Part shown: positions 10,201 to 19,585 of the stretch, piece by piece
Layout of the letters: every line of letters begins with the position of its first letter
Position numbering within the stretch: the first letter of the stretch is position 1
Origin: Schizochytrium sp. CCTCC M209059
Lineage: Eukaryota; Sar; Bigyra; Thraustochytrida; Thraustochytriidae
Assembly (NCBI GenBank): GCA_000818945.1
Contig: KN805455.1
Span: forward strand, 1-64,000
Direction of reading: 5' to 3'
Length of the DNA stretch: 64,000 nucleotides
Made by a program: the position numbers and the translations under genes
The notes under the pieces: generated by a model
Databases searched by the model: none
What the model was told of the DNA's origin: nothing
The model's input: only the letters and a program-made list of their open reading frames with translations

Positions 10201-11692
10201 ACGATTTCGAGCTGCGCACGAAAGCGAGCTTTCCTCGCTTCGAGCGAGCCACGAGGCAAGGATGCAAGAATTGACCCGAAAACACGTCGAGGAGTTGCAT
10301 GTTCTTGAGTCAAACTGGGAACAACGTGTGCGTGCGCTTGAGCTGGAACAGTACAAACTCTCTATGGTTTATCAAGAGGAACGAACGAAATTGCAAGAAA
10401 GCAACGCAGAAGCACGCCGACGGAGCCTTGCTGAACTCAAGGTCAGTTTACGTCAAGACCACGAGTCTGCTATGCACCAGCTGCGCGTGCAGCATCGCCA
10501 GGATGTCGAATCGCAAGGTTTGCTTCATGCTTCGACAGTACGCACCTTGCACGAGGAACATCACGCAGCCTTGGCACAAGCGCGAGAACATCATCGAGAC
10601 GACCTGAAGGCCTTGCAGCGAAAGCTTGAAATAATGGAACACGAACACAAAGTGCAGCTCAAGGACGCGCTACGCGAGCAGGCGCGTGACTATGAAAGTC
10701 GCATTGCAGATCTCATTCGAGCAGAAGGTCTCACCCAAGTGGAGTCCTCGCCCCTGCGCAGCGAATTGCTGTCCACATCTGTGCGAAGCTTAGCTTCCTC
10801 CGCCACTTCATCATCATCTTCGTCGTCGTCGTCGACATCGTCATCGTCATCCACGCCGTCGCCCTCCAATGCAAAAGGTGGTGTCGAGTGCTTTGCAGAT
10901 GCTCAGCCTCACAAGGAGGGTCCTGTCAATGGACCTGGAGGAGAAAAGGCGGGAGTCAGTACCGGCGGGCAAAATACGCACAAAGGCTTCAAGGTCGCCG
11001 AGTCTGACGGGTACGAGGAATACATTGATCGAGATACTGGCGAAACGTTTTGGTTGCACACGTCAAGTCAGACCATCCACCGGGTGTCGCCACGAGACCG
11101 GGCGCGTATTCTCGGATTGCCCGAACAACATCCGGCCGACGAGGACCTACTCGTAGGCTTCCGGGCGCAACGCGAGACGCTTCTCGTCCAAATGTGCACA
11201 TTGCACGTATTGAAGACCAAAATTCAGGATCTCGAGCGCAGGCACGAGGAAACGCTCTACAACCATGTACAAGAGCGCATTTCGCAGCGATCCTCAGCGA
11301 ACTCTGCTGATAAGCACGAAGGCGACGCTATCGACGACATGGTCGTCCGTCGAATTATGCAAGACAACAGCGCGACAGACGAGGAAGAAGAAAAAGGTGA
11401 AGATAACGTCCAAGAGAACCCAATTGCCAGGAACGCTGTTGGCAAGTTCGGCACCGGAGAAAGCGACGAAGACGAGGAAGTAGTGGAATTTTCCGCATCA
11501 CCAAGCACGAATCACGCCACAGCGTCAGTCTCTGCAGATGGCTTGGAAGCTGGCCGCAAAGTCAATATTTCGAGCAAGCGAGCAAGGAAAGCCTCAGAAG
11601 GCAACGCTTTACAGGCAGAGTATCGGCAAAAACTCGCGGCAGAGCGGCAATTTGCCTTTGACATATTGCTCACGCGGAAAGACGACGCATGA
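7274..11692 (+). CDS. Large coiled-coil protein with C-terminal WW-like motif
   Basis: The 1,472-aa product is almost continuous coiled coil from about residue 60 to 1150, dominated by E, K, R, Q, A and L with many His. A Ser homopolymer tract (about residues 1175-1200, encoded by TCG/TCA repeats near 10800-10855) leads to a C-terminal part with a degenerate WW-like element around residues 1243-1275 (Y-E-E-Y-x-D-x-x-T-G-E-T-F-W-L-H ... P-R-D). In this element the first Trp of a canonical WW domain is replaced by Tyr. An acidic linker and a basic tail follow. The architecture resembles centrosomal or ciliary scaffold proteins that pair a WW-type motif with coiled coils, such as CEP164, but the order differs and I cannot name a family. 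The ATG lies 24 bp after the CTCG repeat. Confidence 0.8.
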   Translation: MQGEGASSASHLSEAKSQRDALAKQTQNHALPGVIAMLHHQVLHQRHLVDQRETSEEDHDQGEAGAGVLLEKVRKLAQEKVAAESEATTLKRSLTHRNARIQVLEEENKQALSALEACTADTRRCRAELHAFVVKMKKQLVKSQRAAMAGRELPWETMNPQQRDLAEQLNEEREKHRNLARKVKVWEQYLALEKSLVSVETRARDVANSIDPDMAKGKNRRAENESTAGELVALTKENKDLHEKLFTLRAQHEFKCAEHAAEQASTRYACASKIDDAERRLVAIQAKATAEVAALKQQAQEDAEALVLTREGLERDFKRRLQKKKQTFQDEMQRCETESILREKLTHVEKTTEVAELRAQHEKVLRSERAKHEAKLKQVRAHFEASKSSYMENALAKHKLELDELNQMHEERFEGFRLELMAKLREEKAAHEQELKVKLQAARDESTCTLERLKDDHKGVVERLERNLREAVADERMAAQRREGELRAQTSALLEQTKELHAETIGMLNADHAAAMQRSLHNHSKVLKTAHEEFAVALARQAGHLESSIDQAASQAMETAEKVWKEEKLQLERSWDARLVTLADTHKANIEHLEKQFQHDLDVVQKEREELRTETDALARERESLRAQLEEQKREATEAISKARQETIAACAKESEQEVLRAKSEQLRLEKKHQEEVSQLLLDQEREVKKTKLDVERRALMMRREMEVGSQAQAMEQRAMQEQRVVELREQLRVVEQAMDAQTERFRDEMAHVKQASEDQLAKVQQLHAATLEKHLGKGFETIANKLAEEPRSPKLEQVADKLQGQHLELQNALGTCMQRIEALVQEDHDQLKKEREAQQEEAKRLAETKLADLETNRTAMKREHEEHIADVEARFKIQLAHSSSEKEELQRLILDLQAHIKKLEAELVEAGRLRQVALEEQESKLDAAFKSKAREAAGHAAKEMESLRALHVSEREVMQKDHAIVLETTVQEAEGRFRAAHESELSSLRASHEARMQELTRKHVEELHVLESNWEQRVRALELEQYKLSMVYQEERTKLQESNAEARRRSLAELKVSLRQDHESAMHQLRVQHRQDVESQGLLHASTVRTLHEEHHAALAQAREHHRDDLKALQRKLEIMEHEHKVQLKDALREQARDYESRIADLIRAEGLTQVESSPLRSELLSTSVRSLASSATSSSSSSSSSTSSSSSTPSPSNAKGGVECFADAQPHKEGPVNGPGGEKAGVSTGGQNTHKGFKVAESDGYEEYIDRDTGETFWLHTSSQTIHRVSPRDRARILGLPEQHPADEDLLVGFRAQRETLLVQMCTLHVLKTKIQDLERRHEETLYNHVQERISQRSSANSADKHEGDAIDDMVVRRIMQDNSATDEEEEKGEDNVQENPIARNAVGKFGTGESDEDEEVVEFSASPSTNHATASVSADGLEAGRKVNISSKRARKASEGNALQAEYRQKLAAERQFAFDILLTRKDDA

Positions 11693-11993
11693 GAAGCGAA
11701 ACAACATCGATATTATCATTTGTATTCTTGATTTTTATTCATAAGACTGCAGAAAGTAAGAGATCGGAGACATGGGGGCGAAGGCGAACGAGGCTCTCTC
11801 TCAAAGAAAGTTCTAGGAGCAAGAGTACCTCGAGTGATACGATTATTTAGCCTTTGAACATGGAAGAAAGCCGAAAGAGCTTCCTGAATATCATCTTATT
11901 ATGGACGACCTTCATCAGGAAGAAAGGGGGAAGGGCTGGTAGAAGCGGGGAAGTTGCTCCGCATGGTCCGTAACCGAAAACATTCTGATTTAT
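11693..11993. other. Convergent 3' junction
   Basis: These 301 bases lie between two convergent stop codons. They are AT-richer than the coding DNA and should hold both 3' ends. Nothing else is seen. Confidence 0.5.
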
Positions 11994-13400
11994 TCAGAGG
12001 TCATCATCAAAGTCAGGAAGGTCTCTCACGGACGAAATTTCCGCCTGCCGATTCGCTTCCTGACGGTAGTGCACAGTTGCCTTGGAGCGAATGGAGCTTG
12101 AAGCAGATGGATTGCGAACCTTATGCAGGGGCAAGGGGGGCGTGACCCTGTTGGCGCCGGACCGACGTGAACTTGGAGCAGATCGGGCCGAGAGGGGGTC
12201 TCCCCCGCTTCGACTCGACTTGGAGGGTCTCCCACTGCTGTTGCGGCTCCGAAGACTTTCGTTGCTATTATTACCGGTACCGGAACGGCTTCGACGACGT
12301 TCGAGATCCATTTCCTTCCTGGACGATTCTGACTGCAGTTTGGCTGAATGAGGTCTAGGGGGAGCGTTGTCCGTCGCGGCGTGGTGGTCCTCATTCACTG
12401 ACACATATGGATCATCTCGTTGGCTTTCATCTTGATTCGAAGAGCGACGAAGAGATGCATACGCGCTAGGCTGGTCTCTTTCGTCCTCTCTCGTGGTAGA
12501 ATACGTTTCCCGGGACGTTTCGTCAGGCGGCGTTGGGGTATGCGCACCGTGAAGAAATCGGTACTTGGGCCGAAGAGGATCAGTCTGTCGCTTGGAACGA
12601 AGACCACGGCGGAGCGTGCCAGTGGTCGCGCCCTCAATGTCGGACACTTCGTTGGTCTTTCGAAACACCTTACGTTCGTGAGAACGAAGTCGCTGAAAAA
12701 CACTGCCAGAGCCACCCTCAGCTCCGCGAATGTCCTTGGTAAGCAGCGAGAAGAACGGGGTATTTGTTTCGCGGAAGAGTTTGCGCGGTGCCGTGGAATG
12801 CTCACAGTCGCGTACGTCGGAACCGTAAATGTAGTATTCTGGATGAAGTGGGTTGACTACGCGTTTGCTTTGGAATCCAACCTCTGTAATATCGCGGACG
12901 TGAAGAGGGTCGACCTTGCGAGAGCCATATGTCTCGCGAAGCTTTTTGATCATTGTCGCGTGCCAGGGTGCCCAAGCTGCCGAAGTTCCTTCAATGTCAG
13001 AAACGTCATGGCTATTGCGCGTTTCAAAGGTTCTCGGCACTCGCGACTTGGTCCCTTCAATGTCGGAGACATCGAAGGAGTCGCGAATGAATCGAGGCGT
13101 CTCGTACACGATCGGCTCAAAGGAAGGTAGTTTGTACTCCGGGTCGAGAGGGTTGACTCTTCTTGTTGTGCGAAAGTGACTTTTCTTTGCCTTGGCTCCT
13201 TCAATGTCGCGCACGTTAAAGAGGTCTGGCTTGTTGAACACCTGCGTATGTTTGCTAGGCTTCGGTCGTGAGCCCTCGATGTCCTCTTTCCAGTCTGGAT
13301 TCGCGTACGCAAATCTTATTTTTGGCTGTGCTCCATCGATGTCATCCGTGCGGTTGGTTGGATTCTTTCCTCGACCCGGGGCGGCTGCAAGGTCTACCAT
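11994..13400 (-). CDS. DIEGA-motif repeat protein
   Basis: The 468-aa product begins at the ATG at 13400; the frame stays open to 13652, but the added 84 residues carry no motif. Residues 20-258 contain nine spaced copies of an aspartate-centred motif: DIDGA (20), DIEGS (40), DIEGA (65), DIEGT (113), DIEGT (135), and then DITEV (170), DCEHS (198), DIRGA (223) and DIEGA (254). A second repeated element, (N/D)PLxPxY, is at 83-89, 183-189 and 274-280, with a partial copy at 164-170. The C-terminal half is a Ser/Arg/Pro-rich, probably disordered and basic tail. No enzyme domain is visible. Short linear repeats of this kind suggest a filament- or microtubule-associated protein, or repeated docking sites, but that is inference and I do not recognise a named family. 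Confidence 0.75.
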   Translation of the reverse strand: MVDLAAAPGRGKNPTNRTDDIDGAQPKIRFAYANPDWKEDIEGSRPKPSKHTQVFNKPDLFNVRDIEGAKAKKSHFRTTRRVNPLDPEYKLPSFEPIVYETPRFIRDSFDVSDIEGTKSRVPRTFETRNSHDVSDIEGTSAAWAPWHATMIKKLRETYGSRKVDPLHVRDITEVGFQSKRVVNPLHPEYYIYGSDVRDCEHSTAPRKLFRETNTPFFSLLTKDIRGAEGGSGSVFQRLRSHERKVFRKTNEVSDIEGATTGTLRRGLRSKRQTDPLRPKYRFLHGAHTPTPPDETSRETYSTTREDERDQPSAYASLRRSSNQDESQRDDPYVSVNEDHHAATDNAPPRPHSAKLQSESSRKEMDLERRRSRSGTGNNSNESLRSRNSSGRPSKSSRSGGDPLSARSAPSSRRSGANRVTPPLPLHKVRNPSASSSIRSKATVHYRQEANRQAEISSVRDLPDFDDDL

Positions 13401-14309
13401 GTTGAGTGTCTTGTGATGCTGATTTTGGATCGAGGCACGTTGTGCGAATGACGACGTGAGATGCCTTGACTTTCGGACACTCCCTTGCACCTCGGTCCTC
13501 CTGCGCAGTGACCAAGACCCGCGCTCGTGGCCGAAAGACAAGTCACTGCTTGCGCAGTGCGCGGAGTGCTGGACGATTACGAGCGTCTCGGTATGGGAAA
13601 GGGAAGTTGCGAGTGGGTTGCCCTTCGTAGAGCTCGATGTGACCCGTGGCAACAGTCGGGCACTACGGACTCAAGACAGCGAGAGCGACCTTGGCAAGTG
13701 TCCTTCTTACACATCAGGTCTCACGACGACTTAATTATCCCGGATTCAGTCAAGAGGACATCACACTGTATGATGATACGAAGAGGATTAATGACTAAAA
13801 AAAAAAAAGGAGTACAACCGGTCTAACGGATCGTTTTAGAAAATAGACCTTTATTTTTTCGGAACTCTGGCAGGCAGAAAAAGATCAGGGTGGGCTCGAA
13901 TCGCTTTGATTATTCGTTCCGGTCCTACGTGTAAGTTGGTACCGAAGTCTTACAAGTCTCTTTGTCATTTTGCGATTTACCTCACTTTACATTTACACTG
14001 ACTTCGTGACGGTGACTCTGGCGCCCGTTAACCTCATGATTTGATCGGTAGCTTCAAGAAACTCTCTGCCAGAGCGTGAAGACTCGAACGATCACTACGA
14101 ATGAACGCGACCCGCTCGATATTCCTCCTCGAGGCGCCAACCAACTTGCACCAAGTCAAGTCACGGCCTGCCGCTAGCTAGGCCTACTCTTATGATTTTT
14201 TCCTTCTCTTTTCTTTTGTCTTTCTTCCTTGTCAATAAGAATGGTCACTGAGGATTCTTGTTGTTGATATATACGAGCAAAGCACGAAAGCGCAGCGTCG
14301 GTCCCAACC
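13401..14309. other. Divergent intergenic region
   Basis: This holds the 5' sides of the DIEGA-repeat gene and of the membrane protein gene at 14310. It includes a run of 12 A at 13797-13808 and AT-rich pyrimidine stretches near 14190-14230. The minus-strand frame remains open up to 13652, so a longer N-terminus of the DIEGA protein is possible. No RNA gene is recognised. Confidence 0.45.
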
Positions 14310-16940
14310 ATGGGCGCGTCGTGGGTGGACGCGGTGCTGGGCGCGCTGGGCTCGGCGGTGCTCGGGCTGGTAGGCTTCCTGGCGCTCTGTCTGGTGGTGG
14401 GTGTGCTGCGCGAGGCGAGAACAACAGTCGCGGACTCGCGATGGTTCAAAAAGGCCTTTTCCCGACTCGAGGGCGCCCGTTCCCGCCAGAGCGCTACGCT
14501 GCGTAGTGAGACGGAGTCGGGAGAGCACGCGCGGGGGCCGTCGACACACAACCTCAAGGAGAAAATCCAAAAGGTCATGAAAGGCAGCAAGAATCCGAAT
14601 CAGATCAAGAAGGCGGCGACCCTTCATCAGGATTTGCACGTTCACACCGCGACGCAGCCGGCCCAGTACCAGCAGCAGGATCACAATCACCAGAAAGACG
14701 CGAGCCAATACCCGCAACTCCAGGCTAATGGTGGGCGTAGAGGAGCCCTTTCTTCGTACAATAGTAGCACAAGCAGTAGACCGGCGTCGGCGGCGTCGCG
14801 AAGAGCGCTGCAGCCGCCTTCGCAGGACGCGGTGCCATTTCAACCAGAAAGCGGCGCAAGCTCTCTGCATGAGCGAGATTCCACGCCACCACAGGCCCCT
14901 TTGTCCTCCTCTGCCGCTGCGGCTTCCTCTTCGGGATTGAATCTTTCTGCGCGGAGGAATGTGGCTGCTGCAACTGCAGCAAAGCGGCGCCTTTTTGGGG
15001 ATCAGGGCGGCGTGTCAGTGACGGGGCCAAGAGGTTCTACGCCGACCGCGTCGGACGTCATGGGCCCGCCTTTACACCCGCAAAGTGCCGATGCCAAATC
15101 TTCGAGACGTCGGCCGCCTCCAACGGGACTAGGAAGCGCCGGCGGGAGCGAGCGGCAAAGATTCAAGGAACGGGCGCGTGCCGTTTCCTCCAAGTTCAAG
15201 CGCGCACCGCGGCCTCCTCGACAGAGCTGGAGTGCCTTTGTCCAGCGGCAAGCCACGAACGGAAACTCTTCGGACGAAGACGACGATGATTTGACACACG
15301 ACTGCTCGCAACTGCACGTGCGACAGGGGGACACTGGCGATGAGGCTGATGTGACCCAGCATGGGTCTGCGGGAACAATTTCGACGTCGAGTTTAACGAG
15401 GGACGTGGAGATTCATGATTGCCAGCCCTGTGACAACGAGGCTGACTCGCCAAATGCAGAATCGGGGCGATTGCAAGAGTCGGCTTTTATCGATTTTGCA
15501 AAATCAACTCTGGTTGCCGTGCTCCTTTGCGTCATGACGCTCTGCCTTTTGCTCTCGCTGCTTTGTCTTGATGCTGACAATGAGGTGGAAGCGGGGGCGG
15601 CTGCACCGCACACGTCAGCAGAAACTGGCACTTTCGAAGCCATGCGCGCCTGCATGGCAAAAACGCAAAAAGCTCGATTTGCCTCGGCTCAAAATGAGTG
15701 CGCCGCCTTTTCTTCGCTAGCGGCCTTCCGGCAAGGTACTCGAAGCATTTCTTTTCTCGGATGTCTGTGCGAACAGATTCTCTGGCCTTGGGCCCCATCG
15801 CTGGTGAAGGGGGGCATGGACACCTTTCTGGCTACGTTAAAGGCGTCCTCCTCGATGCAGAGCGTGGGCCTCACTGCGTTGAGTGTTGCCCTGGGAAGCG
15901 TCAAAGTTTTGGCGATGCTCAAGGACTTGCTCATCAATTTCTGCATGCACGTTGCATCGTCAGCGTCCGACCACATGCTTACAGAGCCTCATCATGGTGA
16001 GACTTTCGTCGCAGAAGAAGAAGGAGGAGAAGCGCCGCAGGAGGGCGTTGATCGCCTTTTCTTCTCGGGCGGAATCTTTATGACGGTAGCGGTGGCAATT
16101 GTAGCAGCCAGCAGACTATCATACAAGGAGATTGTGGCGTGCATGGGAATTAATGTCAGCAAAAAGAGTGACGACAAAGCTGACGCAGAACATGAAACAG
16201 TTGCGCCGCACGATAGCCCGCCAAGTGCGCAAGCGAACGACAGAGGCTTGTATAAGGGGGCCACCTCAACCTCTGGCGACTTGGATGGACGAAAAGATGA
16301 AGATTATGCAGCTGCTGTCTCTTCTGATGCACATGGCGACTCAAAAGTGAACCTTGAAGATGATGGTATCGTGGCGGGTGGGGGTGACTTAAACCAATCT
16401 TCTGATGAATTGCTAGATCACGACCCAGACTCGCACGATAGCGTCTCGTGGGACAATTTGAGCCGAACCGTTTCGCGGGACCTTTACGTGGCATCTGCCT
16501 ACGCCGGAATTGGCAATGGCTCTCAAGGTCGAAAATTCCGCCTCGGGCGCACGGAAAGCTCACCGGAACCTCAAAGCGCGCTGCAGCGGACCAGAGATAG
16601 GTTCCACTTTATGGGACATAGTCAACCAGACATTCAGTTGCTGGCGAGTTCACACTCGAATGCGTCCGCTCCGGTGATCTCCGGAAAACTTCAGGGACTC
16701 TCTGCAGGTGGCAGCGAGACATCGCAAGAAACCTCGCTGGACCCCCCTTCTCTCGAAAGCAAGCGCCTCGAGGCTGAGCGATTCCGTATCGAGCGTCTCC
16801 ATGAGCGTTTGCAACAATCCATGGATCGAATTTCCCGCTCGCTGCATGTACCTCGCGACGACGAGAGTCTCAGCACTGTTCGCGAGTCTTTCAAGAGCGT
16901 CGAAAGTTCTCTCTGCTACCGCAGAGGCCTTCGATCGTAG
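14310..16940 (+). CDS. Unrecognised membrane protein with long disordered segments
   Basis: The 876-aa product starts with a hydrophobic helix (about residues 8-34), suggesting a signal anchor. A Ser/Arg/Pro-rich, probably disordered segment follows (about 45-380). A strongly hydrophobic Leu/Cys/Val helix (about 395-417) comes next, then a short Cys-containing loop region. Around residues 530-610 are further moderately hydrophobic segments, the last ending in a small helix before an acidic Asp/Ser-rich tail. A short coiled coil rich in R, E and L lies near the C-terminus (about 815-850). I recognise no family. Two to four membrane crossings with large cytosolic disordered regions would fit an organelle-membrane tether or scaffold, but that is speculation. 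The ATG is in good context (accATGg). Confidence 0.7.
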   Translation: MGASWVDAVLGALGSAVLGLVGFLALCLVVGVLREARTTVADSRWFKKAFSRLEGARSRQSATLRSETESGEHARGPSTHNLKEKIQKVMKGSKNPNQIKKAATLHQDLHVHTATQPAQYQQQDHNHQKDASQYPQLQANGGRRGALSSYNSSTSSRPASAASRRALQPPSQDAVPFQPESGASSLHERDSTPPQAPLSSSAAAASSSGLNLSARRNVAAATAAKRRLFGDQGGVSVTGPRGSTPTASDVMGPPLHPQSADAKSSRRRPPPTGLGSAGGSERQRFKERARAVSSKFKRAPRPPRQSWSAFVQRQATNGNSSDEDDDDLTHDCSQLHVRQGDTGDEADVTQHGSAGTISTSSLTRDVEIHDCQPCDNEADSPNAESGRLQESAFIDFAKSTLVAVLLCVMTLCLLLSLLCLDADNEVEAGAAAPHTSAETGTFEAMRACMAKTQKARFASAQNECAAFSSLAAFRQGTRSISFLGCLCEQILWPWAPSLVKGGMDTFLATLKASSSMQSVGLTALSVALGSVKVLAMLKDLLINFCMHVASSASDHMLTEPHHGETFVAEEEGGEAPQEGVDRLFFSGGIFMTVAVAIVAASRLSYKEIVACMGINVSKKSDDKADAEHETVAPHDSPPSAQANDRGLYKGATSTSGDLDGRKDEDYAAAVSSDAHGDSKVNLEDDGIVAGGGDLNQSSDELLDHDPDSHDSVSWDNLSRTVSRDLYVASAYAGIGNGSQGRKFRLGRTESSPEPQSALQRTRDRFHFMGHSQPDIQLLASSHSNASAPVISGKLQGLSAGGSETSQETSLDPPSLESKRLEAERFRIERLHERLQQSMDRISRSLHVPRDDESLSTVRESFKSVESSLCYRRGLRS

Positions 16941-17256
16941 AGCAGGCACACAAGTTCAATTGAACTTTCTCTTTGTGGGTCAAGAAGTTCTTTTTCGAAA
17001 CGAGTTCCAATTCTTTGCGCTGCGTCGCATGGCAGCAAAAAGCGCGCGCGCGGGGGGGAGAGATAAAAGAACAGGGAGCTCCGCCGAAAAGGCGGCGTCA
17101 AGATTCGCCTTCCCCATTGCTTCCGGCGTTTGTTAACAGGATCGTACTATACGCCTGCCCGACCTACCTTGCAGCCTTTTTTTCCAGGCCTAACCCTACC
17201 TCCTAACATTCACATTCAATACCCAGTGAAGTTTTTTCTTCGTTTTTATTTTTGTC
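16941..17256. other. Convergent 3' junction
   Basis: These 316 bases separate convergent stop codons. A short run of alternating CG (near 17042-17050) and T-rich stretches near 17175 and 17235 are present. No gene is seen. Confidence 0.5.
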
Positions 17257-18732
17257 TCAAGTAATGTTAAGTGCCACAGAAGAGTCATCGGTCGCGCCAT
17301 ACTTGGGTGCCTGCGTCTGATCTTCAATCGAGTGCGCTGGTGGAGGAATATTCAGCACTTCATCGTTTGCATTTCCGGTGTCAGCCCCAGATGGCGCGCT
17401 GTCGTCGTCATCTTCGCGGTTCATCTGTGAAGTCTCTGCGTGGTGATGTGCCTCGGCCTCCTGAAGATCTTCCGGGGTGACAGTAAGAGCTGTCAAGGAG
17501 GTTGAGCAGCACACGCAGCCCACGCAAAAGAAGACGGGAGAGAAAATGGCAAAGGCCGAGAAGGAGTTGACGTCCGTGAGCTTGGAAGCGGCTGTGCAGA
17601 CGACGATGAGCAGCAAGCCATACTTGAGAAGCCACTCGAGCGTTGTGCCAATTATGATGCTGGTCGCACGCGCACAACCCTTTTGCTCGATTTCCTCATC
17701 CTCTGGCGAGGTCGAAGGCGAGACCACGCGAAAGACGAGAAGAATGGCCAGCGCAAGACCGATGACGCCAAGAATGGGGCTGGCAGCAATGTAAAAAGAC
17801 TTGGTGACGTCAAGATGCTCAGCGTTGTATTCGCCCACAAAGCCACAGAGCACTGAGGTTGCAAGGAGCACGACAGACCACTTGACACTGAGGATTGCCG
17901 TGAGGTAAAAGTCCGGGCGCGAGAGCAGAGACGACATAGGGAGCGCGTGCTCCAATTGAGCCGGGTCGATACCGCTTTCCCCTGCGTGCGCAGCGCGATA
18001 CTCGTCAGGCACCACAAGGAGCCGCAGAACAATGTTGATGGCGTTGTAGAGCATCATCGGAAGAAAAACAACATACCATGACCAGTCGACAACTTCATCG
18101 AGCTGGAGCACAAGAAAGATTTCGAAGATGAGAATGAGACCCATCTTGATACCGAACTCGATGCGCAGGCGATTAAAGACACGCTCGTTCTCGTTCCACA
18201 TGGCACGGACATCGTCGTCGACTTCTGGGTCCGATTTGTCGAGGGGCTCCTGACGGACCTGTTCCGCGAAAACCACGGTGACGAGGACCTCGAGCACCCA
18301 GAGAGGAATGAAGGCGACTGCCCAAGCATACGGTTTACTGTCGCTACCGCCCTCGAGGGCGTCCCAGCGGATGGAGAGAAGAATGGGGAACAAGAGCAAG
18401 ATGAAGGAAACGAACGAGATGGCAAAAACAAGCATGAAGCGATCACGCTTGCGCAGATTCGCCACAAAGGCCATCGAGTTGGTCATCTCGCCATCCATCA
18501 TCTTGACTACGTCTGGGCCGTAGCGATCGTACATCTTACGCTTGTTCGGATCGCTGATCACATCATAGGCGTTTTTCATATTCTGAAAGTCCTCTTGCTT
18601 TCCGCCTCGATCCGGGTGCAGTCGCAGCGCTGTTTTACGGTACGCCTTCTTGATCTCCTCTGGCGTCGCGTCTGGCTTGCATCCTACCAGCTCGTAGTAC
18701 TCGGTGTGCTTCGGCTCCTTAGACTTGCCCAT
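17257..18732 (-). CDS. DnaJ-domain membrane protein (J domain fused to TMEM185-like region)
   Basis: The 491-aa product begins with a canonical J domain (about residues 10-75) carrying the HPD motif at 39-41 and the expected KKAYRK helix and YD-x-x-GP ending. It should therefore stimulate an Hsp70 ATPase. From about residue 90 to 430 there are some seven or eight hydrophobic helices. The blocks FIPLWVLEVLV and WSWYVVFLPMMLYNAI resemble the Tmemb_185A family (TMEM185, 'transmembrane Fragile-X-F protein'), in which W-W-x-V-F-x-P-L-W motifs repeat. The C-terminal tail is acidic and cytosolic. The simplest reading is an ER or endomembrane co-chaperone that recruits Hsp70 to the membrane; the compartment is not shown by the sequence. 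Confidence 0.88.
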   Translation of the reverse strand: MGKSKEPKHTEYYELVGCKPDATPEEIKKAYRKTALRLHPDRGGKQEDFQNMKNAYDVISDPNKRKMYDRYGPDVVKMMDGEMTNSMAFVANLRKRDRFMLVFAISFVSFILLLFPILLSIRWDALEGGSDSKPYAWAVAFIPLWVLEVLVTVVFAEQVRQEPLDKSDPEVDDDVRAMWNENERVFNRLRIEFGIKMGLILIFEIFLVLQLDEVVDWSWYVVFLPMMLYNAINIVLRLLVVPDEYRAAHAGESGIDPAQLEHALPMSSLLSRPDFYLTAILSVKWSVVLLATSVLCGFVGEYNAEHLDVTKSFYIAASPILGVIGLALAILLVFRVVSPSTSPEDEEIEQKGCARATSIIIGTTLEWLLKYGLLLIVVCTAASKLTDVNSFSAFAIFSPVFFCVGCVCCSTSLTALTVTPEDLQEAEAHHHAETSQMNREDDDDSAPSGADTGNANDEVLNIPPPAHSIEDQTQAPKYGATDDSSVALNIT

Positions 18733-19585
18733 GGTGGCGAAGGTATCTATCTCTCAGAGTCGCGGACTGTGCCGACAGATTTGCAGACGCAGCGCCGTGC
18801 CGCGGTGCGCGGGGGCGCTCCTTCGCTCGCTGTCGTTGTCTGCCCGGCCGCCTGGACGAAGAGCACGAGGCCGCGTCTGGACGCCACGCGAGTCCAGGAG
18901 TCAGCCCGCGCCGACCGCCGCCACCGGTCAGACAGGCGCGGGTTCCACGGAGAGCGCCTCCGCAGGCAGGAGGGCGCGGCGAGCGAGGCGGGGCGGGCGC
19001 GTCGAGCGGGGCGTGCGCACGCGCGCGCGAGGGACGGGCTCCGTGGACGGGCTCGCGGCCGCTGCCGAGGCCGAGAAGTTTCGAAATTGTCGATGCGCTC
19101 GTTTCGCGCCTTCTCGTTGCAGCGTGATCTGCGCGATACGCGCAAGAGGAACAAGGAAAACAATATGTGGAAGTGAAACAAAGTGAAACATAGTGAAATC
19201 AAATGAGACGAAATGAAGTATAATAAAATCGAAATCTGGGTTATATGAAATGGACGAGCTGTGGCCTACAAGGGGTCGCACACTCGGTGTGCGCTATGAC
19301 TTCGAGGGCTCCGCGTACCCCGGTGTGTGCAGCACCTAACGACCGGCCGGCCGGCTGCGCAAAAGGAGAGAGGATAGAGGAGAGGAGAAGACCGAGCTCG
19401 AGCTCGCGTTCAGACAGACCGGCCAGCAGCTGCAGCTTGCTAGAAAGCTTGTGAAGGCGCGAAGCGAGCGCAAGAACAAGGGAGGCATTTGCTCATCGGT
19501 TTCTTGCTTGCTTGCTTGCTTGCTTGCTAACTAGCTAGCTTGCAAAGACCGAGAGGAACTAGCTAGCTAGCTAACTACGTACGCC
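18733..19585. promoter_or_regulatory. Divergent intergenic region with tetranucleotide and GTGAAA-like repeats
   Basis: This lies between the divergent DnaJ and RNASEH2C starts. The left half is GC-rich and contains short open frames on both strands that I regard as chance. At 19166-19230 there is a degenerate repeat of gtgaaacaaa-like units. At 19503-19541 and 19559-19575 CTTG and CTAG tetranucleotide tracts end about 10 bp before the RNASEH2C ATG. Confidence 0.5.
19503..19575. repeat. CTTG/CTAG tetranucleotide tracts upstream of RNASEH2C
   Basis: Two tetranucleotide tracts, CTTG-type then CTAG-type, are separated by about 17 bases and end roughly 10 bp before the start codon at 19586. They parallel the CTCG tract before the gene at 7274. 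Confidence 0.8.
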
